From Streptomyces sp. NBC_01463 (GTDB lineage Bacteria; Actinomycetota; Actinomycetes; Streptomycetales; Streptomycetaceae), in NCBI GenBank assembly GCA_036227345.1, contig CP109468.1, positions 5,828,001 through 5,892,000 of the forward strand: 64,000 nt of DNA, read 5' to 3'. Of the stretch, positions 1 through 9,829 are shown in pieces; the stretch's first letter is position 1; every line of letters starts with the position of its first letter. Below the pieces are notes generated by a model. The model was not told the origin of the DNA, searched no databases, and saw only the letters and a program-made list of their open reading frames with translations. The translations under genes and the position numbers were made by a program.

Positions 1-1257
1 GCGGTCCCGAAGAGCGACGTGTTCACCCTCGGCTGCGTCCTGACGTACGCGGCCACCGGCCGGCTCCCGTTCGGCAACGGGGTGAGCAATCAGCACGCGG
101 TGATGTACCACATCGTCGAGGCCGAACCCGATCTGGAGGGCATCCGTCACGAGGGCCTGCGCGCCCTGATCACCCGCCTCCTGACGAAGTCGGCCGCCGA
201 ACGCCCTTCCGTGGACGACCTGCTGGCCGAGCGGGACTCGGCTCCGGCGGGCGCGTCGTGGCTGCCGGCCGGAGTCGTGAGCCACCTGGCGCGGCAGTCG
301 GCACGGCTGCTGGACGCGGAGGCGGCCCCGGTACGCCAGGAGCCCGCCGACCGGGGCACGGTCCCCCTGCGCCCGGCGGCGGCGCAGCCGCCCGCGATCG
401 TCCCCGCCGGCGAGGTGACACCACCGAAGGGACAGCGGGAGGCGCGCCGCCGCCGCCGTCTGCTCGTGTCCGTCCCGCTGGTCTTCGTCCTGGCCGGGGG
501 CGGCGGCACGGTGATGGTGCTGCAACCGTTCAGCGGCGGCAGCGACAGCGGGGCTCACGCGTCGCCGCCGTCCGCCTCCGCGACGGCCCACCCCACGACG
601 CCCCCGCCGTCGACGGCGGGCAGCCCGTCCCCCAACGGCGACAAGAGCCCCCAGGAGGCGGGTGACCCGGGCGGAGAAGGGGCCGACGACGGCAAGGACG
701 GCAAGGACGGCTCGAACGGCAGGGACGCGGCGGTCACGGGAGGCTCCCCGGGCGACGGAGGCACGTCCGCCGGGGGAGGCGGCACGACGGGCGGAGGGTC
801 GACCGACGGCGGCACGAGCACCGGGGGCTCAACCGGCACCTCGGGTTCCACGACCGCTTCGGGAGGCGGGGGCTCCACCGGAACCTCAGGTTCCACGAGC
901 GGGTCGGGCGGCTCGGGCGGCTCCTCCGGTGGGAGCCAGGTGCCGTCCTCGTTCGTCGGCACCTGGAAGTACGGCGAGCCGTACAACGTCGGTGAGCCGG
1001 GCACGATCACGATCTCCTCGACGGGCACGGTGCGCCTGTCCGACCGCCCGTACGCCACCTGCCCGTACGTGGCCCAGGTGGTCTCCAAGGCCGACGGCGG
1101 CAGCCGGATCAACGTCAGCGCGGCGAAACTCACGGGCGCCAACGCCGGCTACTGCCACCCGAGCCTGGACGCGTCCTACTTCACCCTGAACGGCAGCGGA
1201 ATCCAGCACAACGTCGGCCCCGCCGCCGGGGACGGGTACTTCTACAAGCGGGGGTGA
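1..1257 (+). CDS. Serine/threonine protein kinase, C-terminal part (5' truncated by window)
   Basis: The reading frame is open from base 1, so the start and the N-terminal catalytic lobe lie outside the window. The first visible residues (SDVFTLGCVLTYAATGRLPF) match kinase subdomain IX with its DVxxLG signature. The rest of the C-lobe follows, ending near residue 75 (RPSVDDLL). A basic stretch and one membrane helix lie at about residues 150-175 of the visible part, so this is a Hanks-type transmembrane kinase. A long Gly/Ser/Thr-rich linker leads to an extracytoplasmic domain of about 100 residues containing two cysteines, of unknown ligand. The domain layout is seen; the signal it senses is not known. 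Confidence 0.85.
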   Translation, partial: AVPKSDVFTLGCVLTYAATGRLPFGNGVSNQHAVMYHIVEAEPDLEGIRHEGLRALITRLLTKSAAERPSVDDLLAERDSAPAGASWLPAGVVSHLARQSARLLDAEAAPVRQEPADRGTVPLRPAAAQPPAIVPAGEVTPPKGQREARRRRRLLVSVPLVFVLAGGGGTVMVLQPFSGGSDSGAHASPPSASATAHPTTPPPSTAGSPSPNGDKSPQEAGDPGGEGADDGKDGKDGSNGRDAAVTGGSPGDGGTSAGGGGTTGGGSTDGGTSTGGSTGTSGSTTASGGGGSTGTSGSTSGSGGSGGSSGGSQVPSSFVGTWKYGEPYNVGEPGTITISSTGTVRLSDRPYATCPYVAQVVSKADGGSRINVSAAKLTGANAGYCHPSLDASYFTLNGSGIQHNVGPAAGDGYFYKRG

Positions 1258-1282
1258 GAACGCGTGGCCCCGCAGCAGCCCC

Positions 1283-1651
1283 TCACGACGCCGACCCCTC
1301 GTACGCCTCCCGCGCACCCTCCAGCTCCGGCAGATGCGTCGCCGCCCACGCACAGCACGCGGCCATCGGGCCGAGCAACGTCCTTCCGAGCGCGCTCAGT
1401 TCGTAGTCGACCCGGGGCGGGATGCCGTCGCCGACCGTGCGGGTGATCAGGCCGTCCCGTTCCATCGAGCGGAGGGTCTCGGTCAGCACCTTCGGGGTGA
1501 TGCCGCTCAGCGGGACCTCCAGTTCGGAGAAGCGCCGGGGGCCGGTCTCCAGGCACCTGATGATCTTCGGGGTCCATTTGCCGCCGATCCGGAACGGCGA
1601 GGTGACGTGGGAGCAGCCCGTGAACATTTCGGGATCAAGTGGTTGGCTCAC
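1283..1651 (-). CDS. HxlR-family transcriptional regulator
   Basis: This is a 122-residue single-domain winged helix protein. It has the HxlR pattern: a Cys near the N-terminus (TGCSHV), IGGKWTPKIIRCL, RRFSELEVPLSGITPKVLTETLRSMERDGLI, and a wing ending in the VDYELSALG motif. Such proteins usually repress a divergently transcribed reductase or dehydrogenase and respond to electrophiles or oxidants. Here the divergent neighbour is the NmrA-like oxidoreductase beginning at 1753. The roughly 100 bp between them holds the imperfect dyad GTAAC-TATC-GTTGC near 1664-1680, a candidate operator. The family call is firm; the inducer is unknown. Confidence 0.88.
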   Translation of the reverse strand: MSQPLDPEMFTGCSHVTSPFRIGGKWTPKIIRCLETGPRRFSELEVPLSGITPKVLTETLRSMERDGLITRTVGDGIPPRVDYELSALGRTLLGPMAACCAWAATHLPELEGAREAYEGSAS

Positions 1652-1752
1652 CCTGCCGAGCGTACGTAACTATCGTTGCGGAAACCATGGGGTGCGCCGC
1701 TAGCGTCCGCTGCATCGGCCGGCGGTCCGCGGGCCTTGGCGAGGGGAACCCC

Positions 1753-2403
1753 ATGAGCAGCAGGATCATCGTCTTCGGAGCCAACGGACGGGCCGGGCGC
1801 CGGGCGGTCGCGGAGGCCGTCGCGCGGGGGCACGAGGTCACGGCCGTGGTGCGGGACGTGGCGGCGTACAAGGGGCCGGCCGGTGACGGGGTCAGCGTCG
1901 TCGCCGGTGACGTCACCCGGGCGGACAGTGTCGCGGAGGCCGCCGCCGGGCACGACGCCGCGATCAGTGCGGCGGGCCGGATGGACGTGCCGTCGCGGGA
2001 CTTCTACGTGGGCGCGGCGCATGCCCTGCTCGACGGTCTGGCCCGGGCGGGCGTCGGCCGGCTGGTGCTGATCGGGATCGGGTCCGTACTGGAGACCGCG
2101 CCCGGCGTGGCCGTCCACGACGCTCCCGGCTTCCCGGCGGAGGCGCGGGCCTTCTCGCTCGGGCACTCCGCCGAACTCGACGTGCTCCGCGCCGGCGTGA
2201 CGGACATCGACTGGCTCGTCATCGCCCCGCCGCCCGTGATGCTGGACGACGAGGCCCCGCGGACCGGTCACTACCGCACGGGCGGCGCGCAGGTGATGGC
2301 CGACGGTGCCCCGACCTTCTCCTACGCGGACCTGGCGGTCGCGCTGGTCGACGAGATCGAGACCCCGAAACACCACCGCTCCCTCACCGCGGTGGCGGGC
2401 TGA
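1753..2403 (+). CDS. NAD(P)-binding NmrA/SDR-like oxidoreductase
   Basis: This is a 216-residue atypical short-chain dehydrogenase. It opens with a Rossmann dinucleotide motif (IIVFGANGRAGRRA), followed by the VVAGDV and LVLIGIGSV segments typical of the NmrA/YwnB-like NAD(H)-binding group. The ATG at 1753 is chosen because GAGGGG lies just upstream and the Rossmann strand starts right after it; the open frame extends further back but without conserved sequence. It is divergent from the HxlR gene, which probably controls it. The substrate cannot be deduced. Proteins of this type are often redox sensors or flavin/quinone reductase-like enzymes. Confidence 0.85.
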   Translation: MSSRIIVFGANGRAGRRAVAEAVARGHEVTAVVRDVAAYKGPAGDGVSVVAGDVTRADSVAEAAAGHDAAISAAGRMDVPSRDFYVGAAHALLDGLARAGVGRLVLIGIGSVLETAPGVAVHDAPGFPAEARAFSLGHSAELDVLRAGVTDIDWLVIAPPPVMLDDEAPRTGHYRTGGAQVMADGAPTFSYADLAVALVDEIETPKHHRSLTAVAG

Positions 2404-2469
2404 CCGCAGGGGTCGCCGGGACAGCGTCCGGGGAGGCCGGGACGGCCCGGCCCAATCGAAGGCCCCGGG

Positions 2470-2727
2470 TCAGCTGTAGTGGTATCGGGCCTGCACGATG
2501 ACGAGTTCGGACTCGGTGGCTCTGTACACCAGGCGGTGTTCGTCATCGATGCGCCTCGACCAGTAGCCGCTGAGGTCGCCTCGCAGGGGCTCGGGTTTTC
2601 CGATGCCGTCGAAGGGGTCGCGCAGGGTGTCGGTGATGAGCCGGTTGATGCGACGTGTCATGCGGCGGTCGCTCTCCGACCAGAAGGTGTAGTCGGCCCA
2701 CCCACGCAAACTGAACGTGAGCTTCAT
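2470..2727 (-). CDS. Toxin of Txe/YoeB family (mRNA interferase)
   Basis: This is an 85-residue protein with the RelE/YoeB fold signature. It starts [16 protein letters not shown] and ends [21 protein letters not shown], with the terminal HYS typical of YoeB/Txe. Conserved catalytic candidates are the Glu/Arg of [16 protein letters not shown] and the C-terminal His-Tyr. Family members cleave mRNA at the ribosome when freed from their antitoxin. The ATG overlaps the antitoxin stop codon in an ATGA arrangement (2724-2727), so the two are translationally coupled. Orthologous yefM/yoeB pairs are known in Streptomyces. Confidence 0.9.
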   Translation of the reverse strand: MKLTFSLRGWADYTFWSESDRRMTRRINRLITDTLRDPFDGIGKPEPLRGDLSGYWSRRIDDEHRLVYRATESELVIVQARYHYS

Positions 2728-3002
2728 TGGGCGTCCTCGGCGTCCTCGCCATCCGGAAGGTCCACCAGCTCGTGGTGCTCCGTCCGGCCGGCTTCGACCT
2801 CTGCGATGGACTCCAGGAGCCGGCGGGCGTTGGCCGGCGAGCGCATCAGGTAGATCGTCTCCTGCCAGGAGGCGAAGTCCTCCTCCGACATGAGGACCGC
2901 GTTCCCCTTGCGGGAAGTGATGTGTACGGGGGCGTGATCCTCGTTGACCTTCTCGATCAGCGGAAAGAGGTGCTTCCGGGCTTCGCTGGCCGTTATCGAC
3001 AT
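2724..3002 (-). CDS. Antitoxin of YefM/Phd family
   Basis: This is a 92-residue protein beginning [33 protein letters not shown], the standard Phd/YefM DNA-binding and dimerisation half. An acidic C-terminal tail ([13 protein letters not shown]) is of the kind that wraps the toxin. The start at 3002 is chosen because GGAAGAGG lies just upstream and the family consensus begins there; an upstream in-frame GTG would add 12 unconserved residues and run into the inverted repeat. It is first in a two-gene operon with the toxin. A perfect 14-bp inverted repeat at 3023-3056 is the likely site of autorepression. Confidence 0.92.
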   Translation of the reverse strand: MSITASEARKHLFPLIEKVNEDHAPVHITSRKGNAVLMSEEDFASWQETIYLMRSPANARRLLESIAEVEAGRTEHHELVDLPDGEDAEDAQ

Positions 3003-3022
3003 GACGAACCTCTTCCTGCCGT

Positions 3023-3056
3023 GACTCACTGGTACCACTCATGGTACCAGTGAGTC
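3023..3056. promoter_or_regulatory. Perfect 14-bp inverted repeat, probable toxin-antitoxin operator
   Basis: The arms GACTCACTGGTACC (3023-3036) and GGTACCAGTGAGTC (3043-3056) are exact reverse complements, separated by six bases. The element lies 21 bp upstream of the antitoxin start and just ahead of the divergent helicase gene. YefM-type antitoxins repress by binding palindromes over their own promoter. The site could therefore affect both divergent genes. A terminator role is unlikely because both flanking genes start here. Confidence 0.7.
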
Positions 3057-3104
3057 TTCATGGTGACCCACGCCCTGTCGGTGTCGCCCGGTACCGTCGC
3101 ACCC

Positions 3105-5447
3105 ATGTCCACCAGGTCCTCCACGACGTCCTCCGCGACATCGTCCACGCCGAACATGGCCGTCCTGGAAGGCGTACTCGAGCGCATCACGTACGCCAAC
3201 GAGGAGAACGGGTACACGGTCGCGCGCGTCGACACCGGCCGCGGGAGCAATGACCTGCTCACCGTCGTGGGGTCGCTGCTCGGTGCGCAGCCGGGGGAGT
3301 CGCTGCGGATGGAGGGGCGTTGGGGCTCGCACTCCCAGTACGGCAAGCAGTTCACCGTCGAGAACTACACGACGATCCTCCCCGCCACCATCCAGGGCAT
3401 CCGCCGCTACCTCGGCTCCGGGCTGATCAAGGGCATCGGGCCGGTCATGGCCGACCGGATCACCACCCACTTCGGCGTGGACACCCTGGACATCATCGAG
3501 CGCGAGCCGAAGCGCCTCGTCGAGGTGCCGGGGCTCGGGCCGAAGCGGACGAAGATGATCGCCGCCGCCTGGGAGGAACAGAAGGCGATCAAGGAGGTCA
3601 TGATCTTCCTCCAGAGCGTCGGCGTCTCGACCTCCATCGCCGTCCGTATCTACAAGAAGTACGAGGACGCCTCCATCTCCGTCGTGAAGAACCAGCCCTA
3701 CCGGCTGGCCGCCGACGTCTGGGGCATCGGCTTCCTCACCGCGGACCGGATCGCCCAGGCCGTCGGCATTCCGCACGACAGCCCCGAGCGGGTCAAGGCC
3801 GGGCTGCAGTACGCGCTGTCGCAGTCCAGCGACCAGGGGCACTGCTTCCTGCCCGAGGAGCGGCTGATCGCGGACGCGGTGAAGCTGCTCCAGGTCGACA
3901 CCGGGCTCGTCATCGAGTGCCTGGCCGAGCTCGCCGCGGAGCCGGAGGGCGTCGTACGGGAGAAGGTGCCCTCGCCCGAGGGCGGTGAGCCGGTCACGGC
4001 CGTCTATCTGGTGCCCTTCCACCGGGCGGAGATCGCCCTGGCCGCCCAGGTCCGGCGGCTGCTGCGGACGCCGGAGGAGCGGATGCCGGCCTTCGGGGAC
4101 GTGGACTGGGACGCCGCGCTGAAGTGGCTCGCGGGGCGGACGGGCGCGAAGCTGGCGCCCGAGCAGGAGGCCGCCGTGCGGCTCGCGCTCAGCCGGAAGG
4201 TGGCCGTGCTGACCGGTGGGCCCGGCTGCGGGAAGTCGTTCACCGTCCGGTCCATCGTGGAGCTGGCCCGTGCCAAGAAGGCGAAGGTGGTGCTGGCCGC
4301 CCCCACCGGGCGGGCCGCGAAACGGCTCTCCGAGCTCACCGGGGCCGAGGCCTCCACCGTGCACCGGCTGCTGGAACTCAAGCCGGGCGGGGACGCCGCG
4401 TACGACCGGGACCGCCCGCTCGACGCCGATCTCGTCGTCGTCGACGAGGCGTCCATGCTCGATCTGCTGCTCGCCAACAAGCTGGTCAAGGCCGTGGCAC
4501 CCGGTGCACACCTGCTGCTCGTGGGCGATGTGGACCAGCTGCCCTCGGTCGGCGCGGGCGAGGTGCTGCGGGACCTGCTCGCCGACGGCGGCCCCGTCCC
4601 CGCGGTCCGGCTGACCACCATCTTCCGCCAGGCCCAGCAGTCCGGCGTCGTCACCAACGCCCACCGGATCAACTCCGGCGTGCCGCCCCTCACCCAGGGG
4701 CTCAGCGACTTCTTCCTCTTCGTGGAGGACGAGACGGAGGACGCGGGCGTGCTCGCGGTGGACGTCGCGGCCCGCCGTATTCCGGCCAAGTTCGGGCTGA
4801 ACCCGCGCCGGGACGTACAGGTGCTCGCCCCGATGCACCGCGGCCCCGCCGGGGCCGGCCATCTCAACGGGCTGCTCCAGCAGGCCATCACCCCGGCCCG
4901 CCCCGGTCTGCCGGAGAAGCGGTTCGGCGGCCGGGTGTTCCGCGTCGGCGACAAGGTCACCCAGATCCGCAACAACTACGACAAGGGCGAGAACGGCGTC
5001 TTCAACGGGACCGTCGGTGTCGTCACCGCCCTTGACCTGGACGAACAGAAGCTGAGCGTGCTGACGGACGAGGACGAGGAGATCTCCTACGACTTCGACG
5101 AGCTCGACGAGCTGTCCCACGCGTACGCCATGACGATCCATCGCTCCCAGGGCAGCGAGTACCCGGCCGTCGTCATCCCCGTGACGAAGAGCGCCTGGAT
5201 GATGCTCCAGCGGAACCTCCTGTACACCGCCGTGACGAGGGCCAAGAAACTCGTCGTACTGGTCGGCTCCCGGCAGGCGATCGGCCAGGCGGTCCGTACG
5301 GTTTCCGCAGGCAGACGCTGTACGGCGCTGGATTACCGGCTGCGAGGAGGCGCGGAAGGAGGATCCTCGGAAAAAATGATCGATCAAATCGGTGGGAAAC
5401 ATCACGGAGGTCTTCCGCAACCGCAGTCAAGGGGGCAGGATGAATAA
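3105..5447 (+). CDS. recD2: RecD2-like ATP-dependent DNA helicase (SF1)
   Basis: This is a superfamily 1B helicase of about 780 residues. An N-terminal OB-like part (MAVLEGVLERITYANEENGYTVARV) is followed by tandem helix-hairpin-helix segments (GIGPVMADRI; VPGLGPKRTK). Then come Walker A GGPGCGKSFT near residue 371, motif II VVVDEASM near 445, and the C-terminal SF1 motif AYAMTIHRSQGSEYPAVV. Members unwind 5'-3' and act in repair outside RecBCD. The start is uncertain: 3060, 3105 and 3156 are all in frame, and conserved sequence begins at 3156. The last ~35 residues, beyond the usual RRCTALDYRL ending, look like an unconserved extension. Confidence 0.88.
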   Translation: MSTRSSTTSSATSSTPNMAVLEGVLERITYANEENGYTVARVDTGRGSNDLLTVVGSLLGAQPGESLRMEGRWGSHSQYGKQFTVENYTTILPATIQGIRRYLGSGLIKGIGPVMADRITTHFGVDTLDIIEREPKRLVEVPGLGPKRTKMIAAAWEEQKAIKEVMIFLQSVGVSTSIAVRIYKKYEDASISVVKNQPYRLAADVWGIGFLTADRIAQAVGIPHDSPERVKAGLQYALSQSSDQGHCFLPEERLIADAVKLLQVDTGLVIECLAELAAEPEGVVREKVPSPEGGEPVTAVYLVPFHRAEIALAAQVRRLLRTPEERMPAFGDVDWDAALKWLAGRTGAKLAPEQEAAVRLALSRKVAVLTGGPGCGKSFTVRSIVELARAKKAKVVLAAPTGRAAKRLSELTGAEASTVHRLLELKPGGDAAYDRDRPLDADLVVVDEASMLDLLLANKLVKAVAPGAHLLLVGDVDQLPSVGAGEVLRDLLADGGPVPAVRLTTIFRQAQQSGVVTNAHRINSGVPPLTQGLSDFFLFVEDETEDAGVLAVDVAARRIPAKFGLNPRRDVQVLAPMHRGPAGAGHLNGLLQQAITPARPGLPEKRFGGRVFRVGDKVTQIRNNYDKGENGVFNGTVGVVTALDLDEQKLSVLTDEDEEISYDFDELDELSHAYAMTIHRSQGSEYPAVVIPVTKSAWMMLQRNLLYTAVTRAKKLVVLVGSRQAIGQAVRTVSAGRRCTALDYRLRGGAEGGSSEKMIDQIGGKHHGGLPQPQSRGQDE

Positions 5448-5450
5448 GTT

Positions 5451-5469
5451 CGCGGCACTCAGTGCCGCG
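5451..5469. terminator. Short stem-loop after the helicase gene
   Basis: CGCGGCACT and AGTGCCGCG form a perfect 9-bp inverted repeat around a single base, starting four bases after the recD2-like stop codon. There is no T-run. It may terminate or stabilise the transcript end, or be an operator in the citrate synthase leader. Confidence 0.4.
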
Positions 5470-5576
5470 AGTAGGTCCAATGGACGACCCCGAGTGCACT
5501 CTCCTGAGCCAAATGGGGGAGGGTGGAGACAGTCAGGGAACCTCGAAGAAGAGGCACTACGTCGGTGAGGGATGAC

Positions 5577-6875
5577 GTGAGCGAGCACACCAACAACGCT
5601 GTAGTACTGCGGTACGGCGATGACGAGTACACCTACCCGGTGATCGACAGCACCGTCGGCGACAAGGGCTTCGACATCGGGAAGCTCCGGGCGAACACCG
5701 GCCTGGTGACGCTGGACAGCGGATACGGCAACACCGCTGCCTATAAATCGGCCATCACCTACCTCGATGGCGAGCAGGGCATCCTGCGGTACCGCGGCTA
5801 CCCCATCGAGCAGCTCGCCGAGCAGTCGACGTTCCTTGAGGTCGCGTACACGCTCATCAACGGTGAGCTTCCGAAGGTCGACGAGCTGTCGGCCTTCAAG
5901 AACGAGATCACCCAGCACACGCTGCTGCACGAGGACGTCAAGCGGTTCTTCGACGGCTTCCCGCGCGACGCCCACCCGATGGCCATGCTGTCCTCGGTCG
6001 TCAGCGCGCTGTCCACGTTCTACCAGGACAGCCACAACCCGTTCGACGAGGAGCAGCGTCACCTCTCGACGATCCGGCTGCTGGCCAAGCTGCCGACCAT
6101 CGCGGCGTACGCGTACAAGAAGTCGATCGGTCACCCGTTCGTCTACCCGCGCAACGACCTCGGCTACGTCGAGAACTTCCTGCGGATGACCTTCTCGGTC
6201 CCCGCCCAGGAGTACGTGCCGGACCCGGTCGTCGTCTCGGCGCTGGAGAAGCTGCTCATCCTGCACGCGGACCACGAGCAGAACTGTTCGACCTCCACCG
6301 TGCGTCTGGTCGGCTCCTCGCAGGCGAACATGTTCGCCTCGATCTCCGCCGGCATCTCGGCGCTGTGGGGCCCCCTGCACGGTGGCGCCAACCAGTCGGT
6401 GCTGGAGATGCTGGAGAGCATCCAGGCCAACGGCGGCGACGTCGACTCCTTCATCCAGAAGGTGAAGAACAAGGAGGACGGCGTCCGCCTGATGGGCTTC
6501 GGCCACCGGGTGTACAAGTCCTTCGACCCGCGCGCCAAGATCATCAAGGCCGCGGCCCACGATGTGCTGTCCTCGCTCGGCAAGTCCGACGAGCTGCTCG
6601 ACATCGCGCTCAAGCTGGAGGAGCACGCGCTCTCCGACGAGTACTTCGTCTCGCGCAACCTCTACCCCAACGTGGACTTCTACACCGGTCTGATCTACCG
6701 GGCCATGGGCTTCCCGAGCGAGATGTTCACCGTGCTCTTCGCGATCGGCCGTCTGCCGGGCTGGATCGCCCAGTGGCACGAGATGATCAAGGAGCCGGGT
6801 TCCCGCATCGGCCGCCCGCGCCAGATCTACACCGGCGAGGTCCTGCGCGACTTCGTCCCGGTCGAGGGCCGCTGA
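5577..6875 (+). CDS. citA: Citrate synthase
   Basis: This 432-residue citrate synthase condenses acetyl-CoA with oxaloacetate in the TCA cycle. Family landmarks are all present: GPLHGGANQ with the first active-site His near residue 265, GFGHRVYK with the second His near 308, and the catalytic Asp in NVDFYTGLIYRAMG near 365. The C-terminal block PGSRIGRPRQIYTG is also there. The GTG at 5577 is preferred because GAGGG precedes it and the encoded start (MSEHTNNAVVLRYGD) fits known Streptomyces CitA length. The preceding in-frame ATG at 5523 would add 18 residues with no conservation. It is monocistronic with about 600 bp of non-coding DNA downstream. Confidence 0.95.
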   Translation: MSEHTNNAVVLRYGDDEYTYPVIDSTVGDKGFDIGKLRANTGLVTLDSGYGNTAAYKSAITYLDGEQGILRYRGYPIEQLAEQSTFLEVAYTLINGELPKVDELSAFKNEITQHTLLHEDVKRFFDGFPRDAHPMAMLSSVVSALSTFYQDSHNPFDEEQRHLSTIRLLAKLPTIAAYAYKKSIGHPFVYPRNDLGYVENFLRMTFSVPAQEYVPDPVVVSALEKLLILHADHEQNCSTSTVRLVGSSQANMFASISAGISALWGPLHGGANQSVLEMLESIQANGGDVDSFIQKVKNKEDGVRLMGFGHRVYKSFDPRAKIIKAAAHDVLSSLGKSDELLDIALKLEEHALSDEYFVSRNLYPNVDFYTGLIYRAMGFPSEMFTVLFAIGRLPGWIAQWHEMIKEPGSRIGRPRQIYTGEVLRDFVPVEGR

Positions 6876-7477
6876 GCTCCGGTCACCCCCGCACCACCCC
6901 GGCCCTGACAGCCGGTTGCCTTCGCCCCGACTGCCGCGCTTTCGCACAGAGCGCGGTGTCCGGGGCGATTTGCTTGCCCGGGGGCTGCCGCGCCGGGGTC
7001 GTAGGCTGCGGCGGCCGCCGCCCTTTGGCCGCCCGCAGCCCGTCCGTCGGCCGGTTGTGCCGGACGCGTCGGGTCCGCTTGCGGGAGCGCTCCCGCGGGA
7101 AAGCGAGAAGCGCCTCGCCGTCGATCCCCCCACGGGCCGACAACGAGGCGCTTCCCATATCCCGGAGCGGATTCCCCCCACGGGATCCGGCCGGGCGTTC
7201 TGTGGGAGCCGAAGCTCCTGGGTTTCCTCGGTACTGCTGGTCGTGCTCTTCTCCCCGTACCGCCTGCCTACCGCCTGCGGTCTGCCGGGGTACGTACGTA
7301 CGGGAGGGCCGCTCAAAGCTCCCCGGTGCACGTGCCCCGGCCAACGCTTGCCCGGAGCGTCCCCCAAGACCCTCCGACGGACGTCCCCCAAGACATCCTT
7401 GGCATCGCACTCTTAGACTCGCGAACCCACCGAATGGTTACCCTGAAACCGGTGTGATCTAGATCTCTTTGTGGAAA
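6876..7477. other. Non-coding gap between citA and copA with hairpins
   Basis: No convincing gene is visible; open frames exist on both strands but lack ribosome sites and recognisable protein. It separates convergent genes. GCGGGAGCGCTCCCGC (7081-7096) is a perfect 16-bp palindrome. GAAGCGCCTCG (7107-7117) pairs with CGAGGCGCTTC (7144-7154), an 11-bp stem with a 26-nt loop. These may terminate citA and copA transcripts. The end nearest copA is more AT-rich. Confidence 0.5.
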
Positions 7478-9808
7478 TTACGTGAAGGACCGCAGGCGCA
7501 GGCTGTTCGTCACGACGAAGACCGAGGAGAAGGCCATCGCCGCTCCCGCAATCATAGGGTTGAGCAGGCCAAATGCCGCAAGGGGTAGAGCAGCAACGTT
7601 ATAGCCGAATGCCCAGAAAAGGTTGCCCTTGATCGTGGCCAGGGTGCGCCTGGAGAGCCGGATGGCATCGGCGGCCACCTTGAGATCTCCACGAACGAGC
7701 GTCAGATCACTCGCCTCGATCGCCGCGTCGGTGCCCGTGCCCATGGCCAGGCCGAGGTCGGCGGTGGCCAGCGCGGCCGCGTCGTTGACCCCGTCTCCGA
7801 CCATGGCCACCGCGTGTCCCTGAGCCTGCAACCGTGCGATGACGTGCGCCTTCTCCTCGGGCAGCACCTCGGCGCGGACCTCGTCGATGCCGACCGCGCG
7901 GGCCACGGATTCCGCCACGGCCCGGTTGTCACCGGTCAGCAGGACCGGTGTCAGGCCCAGTGCGCGGAGATCGGCAACGGCCGCCGCGCTGGACTCCTTG
8001 ACCGCGTCGGCCACCTCCAGGACGCCGCGCGCCTCACCGTCCCAGGCGACCGCGACCGCGGTGCGACCCTGGGCCGCCGCCTCCGTCACTGTGGCGGAAA
8101 GCACTCCGGAGATCTCGATTCCGGCGTCGGCGAGCAGCTGTTCGCGGCCGACGAGGACGGTGTGGCCCTCGACGACGCCCTGGACGCCGAGCCCGGGGAT
8201 GTTGGTGAAGTCCTCGGGGGTGGGGAGTGGGGTGCCGGTCCGTTCGGTGGCTCCGGTGGCGACGGCCTGGGCGATGGGGTGCTCGGATGCGTGCTCCAGT
8301 GCGCCGGCGAGGCGCAGGACGTCCGCCTCGGTGGTGCCGTCGGCGGTGTGGACGTCGACGAGTGTCATCCGGCCGGTGGTGACGGTGCCGGTCTTGTCCA
8401 GGACGATCGTGTCGATACGGCGGGTTGTCTCCAGGACCTCGGGGCCCTTGATCAGGATGCCGAGCTGGGCGCCGCGGCCCGTGCCGACCATGAGGGCGGT
8501 CGGGGTGGCGAGGCCGAGGGCGCACGGGCAGGCGATGATCAGGACGGCGACGGCGGCCGTGAACGCGGCCGTGACGTCGTCCGTGACCAGCAGCCAGGAC
8601 ACCAGGGTGACCAGTGCGATCACCAGGACGACGGGGACGAACACCGCCGAGATCCGGTCGGCCAGCCGCTGCACCTCCGCCTTGCCGTTCTGCGCGTCCT
8701 CGACCAGCTTTGCCATCCGGGCCAGCTGGGTGTCGGTGCCGACCCGGGTGGCCTCGACGACGAGCCGGCCGGAGACGTTCACCGTGGCGCCGGTGACGGA
8801 GTCCCCGGCCCGCACGTCGACGGGCACGGACTCGCCGGTGAGCATCGACGCGTCCACGGCCGACGCGCCCTCGACGACCGTGCCGTCGGTGGCGACCTTC
8901 TCGCCGGGGCGGACGACGAAGCGGTCGCCCACGACGAGCCGGCCGACGGGGACGCGTACCTCCGTACCGCCCCGCAGGACCGCCACGTCCTTGGCGCCCA
9001 GGTGCATCAGCGCCCGGAGGGCGGCACCCGCCTTCCGCTTGGACCTCGCCTCCAGATAGCGGCCCAGCAGGATGAAGGTGACGACCCCCGCCGCGACCTC
9101 CAGATAGATCGTGGACGAGCCCTCGGCACGGGAGACCGTGAGGTCGAAGCCGTGCCGCATCCCGGGCATCCCGGCGTCCCCGAGGAACAGCGCCCAGAGC
9201 GACCAGCCGAAGGCGGAGAGGGTCCCGACCGAGACCAGGGTGTCCATGGTGGCCGCGCCGTGCCGGAGGTTGGTCCAGGTGGCGCGGTGGAAGGGCAGCC
9301 CGCCCCAGACGACGACGGGGGCGGCGAGCGTGAGGGAGAGCCACTGCCAGTTGTCGAACTGGAGGGCCGGGACCATCGCGAGCAACACGACGGGGGCGGA
9401 GAGGACGGCCGAGACGATGAGCCGCTGACGCAGCGAGTCGAGAGCGGTGTCGGGGGCGGGGCCGGGCTGTGCGTCCGGTTCCGGGTCCGGCCCGGTGCCG
9501 AGGTCCGCGCCCGGGGTGGGCGGGACCTCCGCCGCCGGTGACGGGGATGCCGGTGCGGGGCGCTCCACCGGCTGCGCCGTGTAGCCGGTCCTCTCGACCG
9601 TGGCGATCAGATCCGCGATACCGGTTCCCGGACCGAAGGCGACCCGGGCCTTCTCGGTCGCGTAGTTCACGGTGGCGGTGACCCCGTCCATCCGGTTCAG
9701 CTTCTTCTCGACGCGGGCCGCGCAGGACGCGCAGGTCATCCCGCCGATCGTGAACTCGGCCTCCGAGTCCTCCGCTGCCGGGACCTGGACGTCTGTTGCG
9801 CTGTGCAT
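7478..9808 (-). CDS. copA: Copper-translocating P1B-type ATPase
   Basis: This 776-residue heavy-metal ATPase exports Cu(I) across the membrane. In order it has an N-terminal HMA domain with GMTCASC (Cys 26 and 29), a Pro-rich linker, paired membrane helices, the TGES actuator motif, and the membrane CPC metal site (IIACPCALG, near residue 426). The phosphorylation motif DKTGT follows near 470, then a His-Pro motif (EHPIAQ) and [12 protein letters not shown] near 670, with two final helices. CPC plus HP and the N-terminal HMA are diagnostic of the Cu(I)/Ag(I) class. It lies downstream of copZ on the same strand, separated by about 105 bp containing a stem-loop, so copZ may be expressed at a higher level than copA. 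Confidence 0.95.
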   Translation of the reverse strand: MHSATDVQVPAAEDSEAEFTIGGMTCASCAARVEKKLNRMDGVTATVNYATEKARVAFGPGTGIADLIATVERTGYTAQPVERPAPASPSPAAEVPPTPGADLGTGPDPEPDAQPGPAPDTALDSLRQRLIVSAVLSAPVVLLAMVPALQFDNWQWLSLTLAAPVVVWGGLPFHRATWTNLRHGAATMDTLVSVGTLSAFGWSLWALFLGDAGMPGMRHGFDLTVSRAEGSSTIYLEVAAGVVTFILLGRYLEARSKRKAGAALRALMHLGAKDVAVLRGGTEVRVPVGRLVVGDRFVVRPGEKVATDGTVVEGASAVDASMLTGESVPVDVRAGDSVTGATVNVSGRLVVEATRVGTDTQLARMAKLVEDAQNGKAEVQRLADRISAVFVPVVLVIALVTLVSWLLVTDDVTAAFTAAVAVLIIACPCALGLATPTALMVGTGRGAQLGILIKGPEVLETTRRIDTIVLDKTGTVTTGRMTLVDVHTADGTTEADVLRLAGALEHASEHPIAQAVATGATERTGTPLPTPEDFTNIPGLGVQGVVEGHTVLVGREQLLADAGIEISGVLSATVTEAAAQGRTAVAVAWDGEARGVLEVADAVKESSAAAVADLRALGLTPVLLTGDNRAVAESVARAVGIDEVRAEVLPEEKAHVIARLQAQGHAVAMVGDGVNDAAALATADLGLAMGTGTDAAIEASDLTLVRGDLKVAADAIRLSRRTLATIKGNLFWAFGYNVAALPLAAFGLLNPMIAGAAMAFSSVFVVTNSLRLRSFT

Positions 9809-9829
9809 GTCCGAACTCCTGAAACGCCG

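Noticed and set aside
3039..5420. A 793-codon open frame on the minus strand
   Set aside because: It is the exact antisense of the RecD2-like helicase. High third-position GC keeps the opposite strand open; the translation has no recognisable domain and low-complexity composition.
6883..7410. Open frames on both strands after citA
   Set aside because: Composition is Arg/Pro/Ser-rich, no ribosome sites or families are visible, and the region contains terminator-like hairpins.
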